NCBI GenBank assembly: GCA_002085115.1
Contig: MZGQ01000023.1
Location: 1-43,886 of the forward strand
Direction of reading: 5' to 3'
Source of the DNA: Desulfococcus sp. 4484_241
GTDB taxonomy: Bacteria > Desulfobacterota > Desulfobacteria > Desulfobacterales > Desulfosudaceae
Length of the DNA: 43,886 bases
Below, in pieces: positions 8,972 to 17,374 of the stretch. The stretch's first letter is position 1; each line of letters begins with the position of its first letter. Under the pieces are notes generated by a model. It was given only the letters and a program-made list of their open reading frames with translations. It ran no database searches and was not told the origin of the DNA. Both the position numbers and the translations under genes were made by a program.

Positions 8972-10267
8972 CTATGCCTTCCGGTTTTCGTATAGCTTTG
9001 AGTTTGTTATATACCCGGCAACGGCGCTGGCTGCCGCAGTGGCAGGGCTTGCCAGGTGAACCATTCCGCCTTTTCCCATCCTTCCGTTGAAGTTCCTGTT
9101 CGTGGTGGATATGCACACCTCGCCGTTGGCCAGTACACCGTTGCTCATGCCAAGGCATGCCCCGCATGTTGGGTTGGTTACGCAGAACCCGGCATCCATG
9201 AAGATCCCTATGATACCTTCGGACAGCGCATCACGGTATACCTTTGGTGTTGCAGGCGCTACGATGCCTCTAACCGATGGGTGCACCTTTTCCCCTTTGA
9301 GAACCTGGGCGGCTACACGAAGGTCCTCCAGGCGCCCGTTAGTGCACGATCCTATGTAGACCTGGTCAATGTGTGTCCCCTCCATCTCACTGACAGGCTT
9401 CACACAATCCGGTTTGTAGCCCCATGTTACAAGGGGAGAGAGACTGCTGACATCGATTTCCAGCACACGATCATAGGCGGCGTCGGGATCGGAAACAAGA
9501 GAGCAAAACTCGTCGAGAGCCTCCTGTTTTGAAGAATAGGAGCCTTTTATGAACTCCCACAGGTAATCCACGGTTACCTTGTCAGGGTAGCATATTCCGC
9601 AGGTCCCTCCCGCCTCTATCGCCATGTTGCACAGCGTCATCCTGCCTTCCATGCTCATTGCCTCCACGCACGGCCCGGTAAATTCCACCACCTTGTTGGT
9701 GGCGCCGTTTACGCCGAGCTTGGCTATAACCGAGAGGATCACATCCTTTGCATATACCCCGGGTGGCGGGGTCCCGTTTAGAACAATCTTGATGGTTTTG
9801 GGATAGGCAAGCGCACAAACTCCTTTTAATATACCGACCTCCAGGTCGGTCGTGCCAACACCGGCTGCAAAGGCGCCAAATGCCCCGTGGGTGCAGGTGT
9901 GGGAGTCACCCATTATTATGGTGTTCCCGGGCCTGACAAATCCCTGTTCAGGGAAAAGAGCGTGACATACACCATTACGGCCTATATCAAAAAAATCTTT
10001 TATTTTGTGGCGTCTTGCCCAGTCGCGAAGTATTTTCCCCTGCTCGGCAGTCTTGGAGTCTTTGGCGGGTGACACGTGGTCTATAACCGCCTTTATGCGT
10101 GTTGGATCAAAAACACGGTCCTTGCCCTTTTCCATGAGGTCGCAAATTGCGACAGGCGTTGTTATCTCGTGGCAGAAAACCATGTCCAGTTTTATTACAT
10201 GTATATCCCCCGACGGGTTGTCAACCACATGTGAATCGAAAATTTTTTCTGCAATAGTTTTTCCCAT
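8972..10267 (-). CDS. leuC: 3-isopropylmalate dehydratase large subunit
   Basis: [4Fe-4S] aconitase-family large subunit, 431 residues. The three cluster cysteines are visible: C308 in GSCTNGR, and C368 and C371 in NPTCGACLG. Other family blocks are MGDSHTCTHGAFGAFAAGVG and GGTCGICYPD. It is the shorter, about 420-430-residue type of anaerobes, which can also be a (R)-2-methylmalate dehydratase, so the substrate (leucine or isoleucine route) cannot be fixed from sequence alone. It is followed directly by leuD and preceded, after 88 nt, by an unusual dapF homologue on the same strand. Confidence 0.92.
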   Translation of the reverse strand: MGKTIAEKIFDSHVVDNPSGDIHVIKLDMVFCHEITTPVAICDLMEKGKDRVFDPTRIKAVIDHVSPAKDSKTAEQGKILRDWARRHKIKDFFDIGRNGVCHALFPEQGFVRPGNTIIMGDSHTCTHGAFGAFAAGVGTTDLEVGILKGVCALAYPKTIKIVLNGTPPPGVYAKDVILSVIAKLGVNGATNKVVEFTGPCVEAMSMEGRMTLCNMAIEAGGTCGICYPDKVTVDYLWEFIKGSYSSKQEALDEFCSLVSDPDAAYDRVLEIDVSSLSPLVTWGYKPDCVKPVSEMEGTHIDQVYIGSCTNGRLEDLRVAAQVLKGEKVHPSVRGIVAPATPKVYRDALSEGIIGIFMDAGFCVTNPTCGACLGMSNGVLANGEVCISTTNRNFNGRMGKGGMVHLASPATAAASAVAGYITNSKLYENRKA

Positions 10268-10355
10268 AAAATATCAACCGTCGCGTTTTTTTGTGTATCT
10301 TTCAAAGATGTCTATAGTGCTCAAAGGACCTGGAAAGTTTTGCCTTGCTGATTTT

Positions 10356-11213
10356 TTACCTTGGCCCACTGTCTGTGCTGTTTAAAAGCTCGGAGGCAAT
10401 TACCCCGATGGCTATTTTGGAAGCAGGCCCTGTCAAACGTACTGAATAGTCGTGTTTTACAATTATGTCAAGCGTTCCGCCAGGCATGTGTACGGTGATG
10501 GATGAGCCGCACAGGCCGAGACGGCGGGCAACCGCCGCCGATGCACTGGCACTGCTTCCGGATGCCAGCGTATAACCCGCGCCTCTTTCCCATATCTCGA
10601 TGGCTATATTGCTTCTGTCTATGGCCTTCATGAATTGTACGTTTGTGCGGTTCGGAAATTTTGGATCATTTTCGATGGCACTTCCCAGGGAAACAGCCAT
10701 CTCTTTTGATATTTCATCGCACACAATAACGCAGTGCGGGTTACCCACGGTCACGGCGCAATAGGTCAGCTCCTGGTCACCGATTTTCATTGTCTGGCGC
10801 AAGACCTCCCCTTGCACTCCGTTGACAGGTATATCAGCCGCGTTGAAGCTCGCTGTTCCCATGTCAACCGATATAAGCCCGGTTTCTGTGTGCACTTTGG
10901 CCTGAACTACTCCGCCGACCGTTTCAATAGTAAAAGGGTTGTCATCAACCATCCCCATATCCCACAGGTAACGCGTGAAAATACGCAGACCGTTCCCGCT
11001 TTTTTCCGCCTCACTTCCGTCCGGGTTGAATATACGAACCCCGAAATCGGCCCTTTGGGTTGCAAACGGGCCGAACAGAATGCCGTCTGCCCCTATCCCG
11101 TAGTTCCTGTGACATATGGTCTTTACAATTTCGGGTGCCAGAGAATCCCCTGCGTCTTCCGGGTCTATAACTATATAGTCATTACCAAGACCGTGATATT
11201 TATGAAATTGCAT
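10356..11213 (-). CDS. Diaminopimelate epimerase-family protein lacking both catalytic cysteines
   Basis: 285 residues from the ATG at 11213 (AAAGGA 7 nt upstream), giving the classic start MQFHKYHGLGNDYIVID. Family blocks are present: FNPDGSEAEKSGNGLR, GNPHCV, NRTNVQFM, and ERGAGYTLASGSSASAS. In true DapF the two epimerase bases are cysteines, in CGNGxR and in ACGTGA. Here both are serine: Ser72 (codon at 10998-11000) and Ser218 (10560-10562), and no nearby cysteine compensates. The fold is therefore DapF-like, but a two-cysteine racemisation mechanism is not possible. It could be a divergent isomerase, or a Ser-using subgroup of DapF, which I faintly recall from annotated anaerobe genomes. 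It sits upstream of leuCD on the same strand, perhaps in one transcript. Confidence 0.8.
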   Translation of the reverse strand: MQFHKYHGLGNDYIVIDPEDAGDSLAPEIVKTICHRNYGIGADGILFGPFATQRADFGVRIFNPDGSEAEKSGNGLRIFTRYLWDMGMVDDNPFTIETVGGVVQAKVHTETGLISVDMGTASFNAADIPVNGVQGEVLRQTMKIGDQELTYCAVTVGNPHCVIVCDEISKEMAVSLGSAIENDPKFPNRTNVQFMKAIDRSNIAIEIWERGAGYTLASGSSASASAAVARRLGLCGSSITVHMPGGTLDIIVKHDYSVRLTGPASKIAIGVIASELLNSTDSGPR

Positions 11214-11618
11214 TACACATTCCTTTCCCAATCGGTAACAACTACTCGATCTGTTTGGCTTTACAATACATGCGTCTAAAATTGGCAGTATAGCATAAAT
11301 TCGGGTGCATATTGTTAACTTTTCTGTGGAGTGTTTATTTTAAGCATAAGCAGGGGGAAAATACAATCACAAACGCGCAGGCGGGAAATGTAATGTTTTA
11401 TCCCAAAATGGGTGTTGGAAGCCTTTTATGCGATGCGGTTGTATTTAATGATACTCCTGCCGCACGTGGTTTTTTTTGTTGTTTCGACAGGTGCGGGAAA
11501 CATCGGGGCATGATTTGATTTGCCATTGGGCTGATTGTGAGGTATAAGACAGAGTTTACAAGTTGTCTGGATGTTCACGGTAGACAACCGGGGACCCAAA
11601 ACCGGAGGAAGATCACGG
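11214..11618. other. Divergent intergenic region, dapF-like (-) / hyuA-like (+)
   Basis: 405 bp with no supportable gene. On the minus strand an extended -10 (TGCTATACT, plus-strand coordinates 11287-11295) lies about 75 nt before the dapF-like start. The plus-strand promoter candidate is listed separately. Short frames here lack family features and ribosome sites. Confidence 0.5.
11520..11548 (+). promoter_or_regulatory. Sigma-70-like promoter for the hyuA-like gene
   Basis: TTGCCA (11520-11525), a 17-nt spacer, and TATAAG (11543-11548), about 70 nt upstream of the start at 11619. Assigned by consensus only. Confidence 0.45.
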
Positions 11619-13313
11619 ATGATAATAGGGCTGGACGTTGGCGGTACCCATACCGACGTTGTTCTGCTGGATAAAGACGGGCTGGTCAGAGATATAAAGG
11701 TGACCACAGATGAGGCAGACCTGTTTCATACTGTTCTTTCGGGCATTGAGCAGATCTCAAGGCATATAAAGCCGCGTGCCATCGAGCGTATCGTGCTTAG
11801 CACCACTCTTACCACAAACGCAATTGTCCAGGGGAATATGCCTGATATAGGAATGATAGTATTAAGCGGGCCGGGTATAGATCCCGAGGCGTTCAGAACC
11901 CATGAACACTACTATGTGGTCGGAGGTGCTATAGACCACAGGGGCAGAGAGATCACTCCAGTCGATTTTGACTGCCTGAAACACGTTACCAAGAAGCTTA
12001 AGGATTCCGGGATACGTCATGTCGGAGTTGTGGGTAAGTTTTCAGCAAGGAACCCCATTCATGAACAGAAGGTGAGGGATGCCCTCAAAAGGTCGTTCCG
12101 CAGGGTTTTTTTGGGCCACTGGGTGTCTGGCAGCCTGAATTTTCCGCGCCGTATAGCAACGACTTTTCTTAACGCTTCTGTATATTCAACTCACAAAAAA
12201 TTTTTCAAGGCTGTAAGGGCGACTCTGGAAGACAGGGGGCTGCATATTCCCATTCATATTTTAAAGGCTGACGGCGGAACAATGATTTTTGACGCCTCTA
12301 TCAAGCATCCAGGTCAGACCATACTGTCCGGGCCGGCAGCCAGCGTGATGGGAGCCATCCCGTTTTCGGATAAAACCGAAGAGGCTATTGTTCTTGACAT
12401 AGGCGGAACTACAACCGACATAGGCATTATTATCAACCAGGGGCCGGTGCTCGAGCCGGTTGGCATAGAGCTTGCCGGTTACAAGACGCTGATACGGGCG
12501 TTGAAAACTTATTCTGTCGGCCTGGGCGGTGACAGTGCGGTAAAGGTTGTCGACGGTCGTCTGGAGATAGGGCCTGAGCGTATGGGCCCGGCCATGGCGT
12601 TTGGCGGGCCTGCACCGACCACGACCGACGCGTTGCGTGTTCTTGGCAAGATAAACGACGGAGACCTGGAAAAGGCGGCAACCGGGATAAAGGGGTTGGC
12701 AGAGCACCTGGGTATTTCTGTAACGGAAATGGCATCACAGGTTTACTCAACCTTTTGCAGCGAGGTCCTCAGATACGCGCAAATGCTTGTGGATAACATC
12801 AACAGCAAACCTTTCTATACTGTTCGTGAGTATTGGGAAGGCTACACAATCAAGCCGAACAGGATACTCGTGCTGGGAGGGCCGGCTAAAAGTTTCGCAG
12901 ATGAGCTTCAAAGAATATCGAAAATCCCGACAACAGTCGTACCTAAATGGGGCGTAGCCAACGCCATTGGCGCAGCTTTCGCCAGGACCACCTGTGAGGT
13001 TACCCTGTTTGCCGATACGCAGCGTGGTATCCTTACCGCACCGGAGGAGGACTTTTTCGAAAGGATCGACAGTTCTTTTTCAAGAGAGGACGCCGAGAGA
13101 AAGACCTTAAAACTTCTCAAGCGCAAGGCGCTTGGCAGAGGCGCGTCCAGGCATGACCTGGAGACCGAGATCCTTGAAAGTTCTCAATTCAACATGGTGC
13201 GCGGTTTTTCAGCGGCTGGCAGAAATATTCGTATAAAAGCACAGGTGAAGCCCGGCCTCATACACGGTTATGAAGTAATATCGCGCAGACTGATGGATGA
13301 AACAGGCCTTTAA
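11619..13313 (+). CDS. Hydantoinase A / oxoprolinase-family protein
   Basis: 564 residues from the ATG at 11619, with GGAGGAA 8 nt upstream. It has an ASKHA-like ATP-binding N-terminus, GLDVGGTHTDVVLLD, and then STTLTTNAIVQG, LSGPAASVMGA, DIGGTTTDIGII and GLGGDSAV, which define the hydantoinase/oxoprolinase A fold. It is shorter than full HyuA (about 690 residues), lacking most of the usual C-terminal part, and no hyuB lies beside it. Family members hydrolyse cyclic amides with ATP; the substrate is unknown. It is followed after 28 nt by a deacetylase-family amidohydrolase, so both may act on amide bonds in one pathway. The family is secure and the reaction is not. Confidence 0.85.
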   Translation: MIIGLDVGGTHTDVVLLDKDGLVRDIKVTTDEADLFHTVLSGIEQISRHIKPRAIERIVLSTTLTTNAIVQGNMPDIGMIVLSGPGIDPEAFRTHEHYYVVGGAIDHRGREITPVDFDCLKHVTKKLKDSGIRHVGVVGKFSARNPIHEQKVRDALKRSFRRVFLGHWVSGSLNFPRRIATTFLNASVYSTHKKFFKAVRATLEDRGLHIPIHILKADGGTMIFDASIKHPGQTILSGPAASVMGAIPFSDKTEEAIVLDIGGTTTDIGIIINQGPVLEPVGIELAGYKTLIRALKTYSVGLGGDSAVKVVDGRLEIGPERMGPAMAFGGPAPTTTDALRVLGKINDGDLEKAATGIKGLAEHLGISVTEMASQVYSTFCSEVLRYAQMLVDNINSKPFYTVREYWEGYTIKPNRILVLGGPAKSFADELQRISKIPTTVVPKWGVANAIGAAFARTTCEVTLFADTQRGILTAPEEDFFERIDSSFSREDAERKTLKLLKRKALGRGASRHDLETEILESSQFNMVRGFSAAGRNIRIKAQVKPGLIHGYEVISRRLMDETGL

Positions 13314-13341
13314 ACTGAAGACGGTGAAAAAAATCTGAGGT

Positions 13342-14682
13342 GTGAAACATGCGGGGCAATCAGAAATGTTAAGAGCCAAGCGGAAAACCGGTTTGATTTT
13401 TTTTCCTGCGTTTGACTGGGCCATAGACCCCACCCATCCTGAAAGGGAAGAGCGGCTTCTCTATACACAGGACCAGGCAATGGAGGAAGGGCTTTTCGAT
13501 ATAGAGGGCCTGGTGGAGTTCAAGTCCGATCTTGTTTCTGAAAAGGATGTGAGAAGGGTTCATTTTTGTGTTCCTGACGTAGCATCGGTTATGACCGAAT
13601 CGCATTTTATAAGCGCGGGCAGCGCGAAACGTATGGGAGTCGCTGTTGTAACCGGTGAGGTGGAAAAAGGTTTTGCGATAGTGCGTCCGCCGGGCCACCA
13701 TGCAAAGCGTGTTGTTCATGGCGCCAGGGGCTTTTGCAACGTAAATATCGAGGCCATCATGATAGAGTACCTGAGGACCTTTCACGGTATCAGGAGGGTG
13801 GCCATAGTGGATACCGACTGTCACCATGGTGACGGGAGCCAGGATATTTACTGGCATGATCCGGATACACTGTTTATTTCCATGCATCAGGACGGCAGGA
13901 CGCTTTATCCCGGTTCCGGGTTCCCCGAAGAGATGGGAGGGCCCAATGCCGCAGGGCGTACATTGAACATCCCGCTTCCTCCAGGCACCTCGGAGGAGGG
14001 GTTTTTGTACGTGCTCGAGAATGTGGTATTGCCGGTTTTAGACGAGTTTAAACCCGACATCATTATAAATTCCGCCGGTCAGGATAATCATTATACAGAC
14101 CCGCTGACCGATATGAACTTTTCCGCCCAGGGTTATGCCAGGCTGACCGAGTTGCTGAAACCGGATATTGCCGTACTGGAAGGCGGTTATTCCATAGAGG
14201 GGGCGCTTCCCTATGTCAACATCGGTATAGTTCTGGCAATGGCCGGTATAGATTACAGCAAGGTAAGGGAGCCGGATTATGACCCTGAGTCCATACGCCA
14301 GTCTGAGGATATTTCACGTCGTATAAGGCAGGTGTGCGATGAGGTGACAGATATCTGGCAAAGGCGCTATGACATAACCAGGGAAAGACAGGAGGGAAAG
14401 GAGTACGAGGAGCGGGTAAACCGGATTTTCTATGACACCGACGGTATATACGAAACCCAGCATGAAACGGTCCGAATATGCCGCGAGTGTGCGGGTGCCT
14501 TGAGAATAGATTCATCATCCGACCGCGGCAACCGTATCATGGCCGTCCATATTCCGAAAAACGCCTGTGAACAGTGCAAAACAGCAGGATTCAGGTGGTA
14601 CGAACAGGCAGAGCCTTCACTTTACCGCAAGATTTACCTGCAAAACCGGCCTGATGACGAATTTGTCGAAAAAGTCCCCTAA
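13342..14682 (+). CDS. Histone deacetylase-family amidohydrolase with C-terminal Cys4 motif
   Basis: Zinc-dependent deacetylase of the HDAC/acetylpolyamine amidohydrolase family. Numbered from the GTG at 13342 (446 aa), the zinc ligands are D159 and H161 in VDTDCHHGDG and D248 in SAGQDNHYTDPL; the tandem histidines are in RPPGHHAK (about 115-122), and the transition-state tyrosine is Y283 in EGGY. An ATG at 13366 is an equally plausible start. After the catalytic domain, about residues 330-378 are charged and helical. Then C380, C383, C409 and C412 form two CxxC pairs resembling a zinc ribbon, which ordinary family members lack. It is probably cotranscribed with the hydantoinase-like gene. 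The substrate is unknown: acetyl-lysine, acetylated polyamine or another acylated amine. Confidence 0.88.
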   Translation: MKHAGQSEMLRAKRKTGLIFFPAFDWAIDPTHPEREERLLYTQDQAMEEGLFDIEGLVEFKSDLVSEKDVRRVHFCVPDVASVMTESHFISAGSAKRMGVAVVTGEVEKGFAIVRPPGHHAKRVVHGARGFCNVNIEAIMIEYLRTFHGIRRVAIVDTDCHHGDGSQDIYWHDPDTLFISMHQDGRTLYPGSGFPEEMGGPNAAGRTLNIPLPPGTSEEGFLYVLENVVLPVLDEFKPDIIINSAGQDNHYTDPLTDMNFSAQGYARLTELLKPDIAVLEGGYSIEGALPYVNIGIVLAMAGIDYSKVREPDYDPESIRQSEDISRRIRQVCDEVTDIWQRRYDITRERQEGKEYEERVNRIFYDTDGIYETQHETVRICRECAGALRIDSSSDRGNRIMAVHIPKNACEQCKTAGFRWYEQAEPSLYRKIYLQNRPDDEFVEKVP

Positions 14683-14771
14683 AAGCCCCTGGGTGTACGT
14701 ATTTAGTGATTCCTGCCGGTTTTTTCCTCCGGTATTGCAGATGGGCTGTGCGGTAGTTTCCAAAGATCAGT

Positions 14772-15710
14772 TTGTTCTATGATGCTACTCCCGTGGATTA
14801 TGATCAGAAACATATAGAACGTTTGAAAATCAGGGCCCGCATTGTTGATGCAATACGCGAATTTTTTGGCGTCCGGGGTTACCTGGAGGTCGATACACCA
14901 TTGCGGGTGCCTGTTTTGCTGCCAGAGGCGCACATACTGCCGGTCACATCGGAAGGCTGGTTTCTTCAGTCATCTCCGGAACAGTGCATGAAGCGGATGG
15001 TTTCAGCCGGGTGCGAACGTATATTTCAGGTATGCAAGGCTTTCAGGGGCAGGGAGCGTGGCTGCAGACACTTGCCTGAGTTTACTATTCTCGAATGGTA
15101 CAGGGTTGGCGCAGATTACATGGGTCTTATGGCTGAGACGGCAGAGCTTGTAAGACACGTTGCGGCCGCAACAGGGTGCGGTTCTCTTATTTCTTACAAA
15201 GGCTCGTCAATCGATCTTGGCGGTGAATGGGCCATGTTGAGCGTTTCCGAAGCGTTTGAGCGTTACGCTGGAGTGAGTCTGGAATCCGCACTTGCCACAG
15301 GCATGTATGACGAGCTGATGGGAATCGAAATAGAGCCAAGGCTTGGCCATGACAGGCCGGTATTCCTTTGCGACTATCCACAAAAAAACGGTGCATCGTT
15401 CGCAAGGCCCAAGGCAGACAATCCAAAAAAAGTAGAACGTTTTGAACTTTATATCGCGGGCCTTGAGTTGTGCAATGGTTTTTCGGAACTGACCGGGTCT
15501 CAGAATTACAGGCAGCGGTTTGAAAGTGAAAACGCAAGGCGGAGCAGGGCAGGGATGGGTGCTTTACCCACCCCTGAAAGATTCCTTTCTGACATGGACC
15601 GTATGCCTGAGACAGGAGGTAATGCTCTTGGAGTAGACAGGCTGGTAATGCTTTTCTGCGGTGTTGATGATATTGGGGATGTTGTGGCCTTCCCCCCGGA
15701 GTCGCTGTGA
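14772..15710 (+). CDS. epmA: EF-P lysine lysyltransferase EpmA-like (GenX/PoxA)
   Basis: Class II lysyl-tRNA-synthetase catalytic core without an anticodon domain, 312 residues. Motifs visible: EVDTPLRVP (motif 1 region), FLQSSPEQCMKRM, FRGRERGCRHLPEFTILEWYR (motif 2, shown in part), and GNALGVDRLVMLF (motif 3). EpmA attaches beta-lysine to elongation factor P, with EpmB supplying beta-lysine; neither efp nor epmB is in the window. There is no early ATG. The frame starts with TTG at 14772 or GTG at 14793, neither with a strong ribosome site, so the exact N-terminus is uncertain. It lies 89 nt after the deacetylase gene. Confidence 0.88.
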   Translation: MFYDATPVDYDQKHIERLKIRARIVDAIREFFGVRGYLEVDTPLRVPVLLPEAHILPVTSEGWFLQSSPEQCMKRMVSAGCERIFQVCKAFRGRERGCRHLPEFTILEWYRVGADYMGLMAETAELVRHVAAATGCGSLISYKGSSIDLGGEWAMLSVSEAFERYAGVSLESALATGMYDELMGIEIEPRLGHDRPVFLCDYPQKNGASFARPKADNPKKVERFELYIAGLELCNGFSELTGSQNYRQRFESENARRSRAGMGALPTPERFLSDMDRMPETGGNALGVDRLVMLFCGVDDIGDVVAFPPESL

Positions 15711-15868
15711 GACGGTTCCAGGGCCATGCGCAAATGGGGTCCTTTCATGTCAAAAAAGTGGAAGCAACAGGGTCAACACTGCGAACATATCGATTACATA
15801 CAGTATCCAGTGGGCGGATGCAGGGCTTGAAAAACGAGTGGCAAAAATTACGGCCCGAATAAATAAGG

Positions 15869-15882
15869 TTGACAAGAGTCAA
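15869..15882. promoter_or_regulatory. Inverted repeat TTGAC-N4-GTCAA
   Basis: TTGACAAGAGTCAA has the TTGAC/GTCAA half-site pattern of Crp/Fnr-type sites, but it lies between convergent genes rather than before a start. It may be chance. Confidence 0.2.
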
Positions 15883-15905
15883 GGGCAGACCTGCCCCCTT
15901 TTCCT
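15881..15905 (+). terminator. Probable terminator after epmA
   Basis: AAGGGCAG-AC-CTGCCCCCTT forms a short hairpin with one bulged C, followed by TTCC and, slightly further on, CCCCTTTT. It lies about 170 nt past the epmA stop, before the convergent minus-strand gene. Confidence 0.45.
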
Positions 15906-15928
15906 GACCCCTTTTCTTTTCGGCTTTT

Positions 15929-16282
15929 TTAGTGGAGCTCTTTTTGGAGCCATTTTTTCACATCCGCATCTATGGCATAGACGCCCCGGTTGTGGCCAAC
16001 AGATTTAAGGAACTTTTTTTCAAGAGTCTCGGGCATTTCGATTACTGCAAGTTCTTCTGCCTGCTCCGAGTCACGCCGTACAAGATATATAATCGGCCTT
16101 TCTCTCCAGGTGTTTATTACAAAATAGTGCGATACATCCTCGCGCGACCGTATGACATAGTTCCCTCCGGCCCAGTTGTTCCCCCATTCCAGGTAGAGAC
16201 GTACTGCTTCTTCGGGCGTCATTTCCCAGTCGATATCGTTTATCAAATCCCTTCTTTTTTTGAGACCGTCAAGGTTTAACAT
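15929..16282 (-). CDS. Conserved hypothetical protein, DVU0772-like
   Basis: 117 residues from the ATG at 16282, chosen because GCGGAGGAAAAATC precedes it; an in-frame ATG at 16306 lies upstream of that site. The sequence contains LINDIDWEMTPEEAVRLYL, LEWGNNWAGGNYVIRS and EDVSHYFVINTW. These recall a small family of sulfate-reducing bacteria whose Desulfovibrio vulgaris member I remember as DVU0772; that link is from memory. No signal peptide, membrane segment or catalytic motif is visible, so it is likely cytoplasmic. It is transcribed alone and divergently from the gene at 16551. Function unknown. Confidence 0.7.
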   Translation of the reverse strand: MLNLDGLKKRRDLINDIDWEMTPEEAVRLYLEWGNNWAGGNYVIRSREDVSHYFVINTWRERPIIYLVRRDSEQAEELAVIEMPETLEKKFLKSVGHNRGVYAIDADVKKWLQKELH

Positions 16283-16550
16283 GATTTTTCCTCCGCTTTG
16301 TTTCATATTTCATTGTTGCCATGCTTTATGCCATGCAATCGTTGTGCCGGAAGCAGCGGCAGCCCGTGGTGTGGCAATACAATTTATTTTTTCTTTTGTT
16401 GTCTTTTTCTATGTTTTTGAATTAAAAGAGATTGTATCCTTTTTGCATAAGTGTTTTTGCAAAAAAATGTGCAATATGAAATCTTGTTGTTTATTATAAA
16501 AAAGAGACATTCAGATACATTGTTGTTTCGAAATTCGCGGGATAAATATT

Positions 16551-17147
16551 ATGGACAAACGCACGAAGATACACAAGGAAGGGGCGGGCAGGCATCAGCT
16601 TAAGAAGATTGTTGCGGACCTGCTTGAACATGACGATTTCCATGCGGCCATGGATGTTTTACTGTCCTTTCCTGCGCGGCGTGTGGTAAGCCCACTTATA
16701 GGTTTTCTGTACAGAAGGGGGGATAAAAGGCAGCAAAGGGCAATAGATGCCATTGGAATGGTTACAGCGGATTTAGCCAAAACCGACATGGAGTCTGCAA
16801 GGGTTATAATGAGACGCCTGATGTGGAGCCTTAATGACGAGTCCGGCGGTATAGGCTGGGGCGCTCCAGAGGCCATGGGTGAGATCATGGCAAGACATAA
16901 GGGGCTGGCTGACGAGTATCACAAGATACTTTTTTCTTACATAAATCCGAAAGGCGGCAATTATCTTGAACACGATGCGTTACGATTGGATGCGTTACGG
17001 GGTATAGAGAGGCTTGTTCGCTCCAGGCCGGAGCTGGCCGGAGAGTTTGCAGACCATTTTATCCCTTTTTCCAATTCACAAGACGGGAATGTGCGTGGCA
17101 TTGTGTCAAGGATAGCCAAATCGACCGGTATGAGCCGCGATCTTTAA
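16551..17147 (+). CDS. Conserved HEAT-repeat-like protein, DVU0298-like
   Basis: 198 residues, all-helical, with a HEAT-like pattern. A DNA-free core reads PARRVVSPLIGFLYRRGDKR, then VIMRRLMWSLNDESGGIGWG and APEAMGEIMARH, the most recognisable part. I recall this wording from a sulfate-reducer family named after DVU0298; this is memory, not a search. HEAT repeats of this type scaffold protein-protein contacts or, in phycocyanin-lyase relatives, modify proteins. No enzyme residues can be assigned. The ribosome site is weak (GGGATAAATATT before the ATG). It stands alone between the divergent gene at 16282 and the fabG cluster. Confidence 0.7.
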   Translation: MDKRTKIHKEGAGRHQLKKIVADLLEHDDFHAAMDVLLSFPARRVVSPLIGFLYRRGDKRQQRAIDAIGMVTADLAKTDMESARVIMRRLMWSLNDESGGIGWGAPEAMGEIMARHKGLADEYHKILFSYINPKGGNYLEHDALRLDALRGIERLVRSRPELAGEFADHFIPFSNSQDGNVRGIVSRIAKSTGMSRDL

Positions 17148-17203
17148 ACAGGCCGTTTTCCCCTTCTGTTATCCATCTCCTTTGCGGTTATCCTTTAACG
17201 TCA

Positions 17204-17228
17204 AAACCCCTTGCAGGGCAAAGGGTTT
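17204..17228 (+). terminator. Hairpin between the HEAT-like gene and the fabG cluster
   Basis: AAACCCCTTGC and GCAAAGGGTTT form 11-bp arms with one C-A mismatch and a 3-nt loop. No long T tract follows, so it may be a weak terminator or a structured leader of the L32-FabG gene. Confidence 0.4.
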
Positions 17229-17374
17229 AACTTACAAATTCCTTGACAACACATGGTGATTCAATTAGTAGCTATAAGATTATATATGTGGTGATAGCGG
17301 CGCGTTTGTCTGTCCTCCGGTGGGGGTGGCATGTGCCGATAATTTTGTAAGGAATATTTGTCAGGAGAATAGAA

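Noticed and set aside
17243-17278. Promoter TTGACA...TATAAG before the L32-FabG gene
   Set aside because: The spacer would be 24 nt, too long for sigma-70, and the hexamers at 16-17 nt are poor matches.
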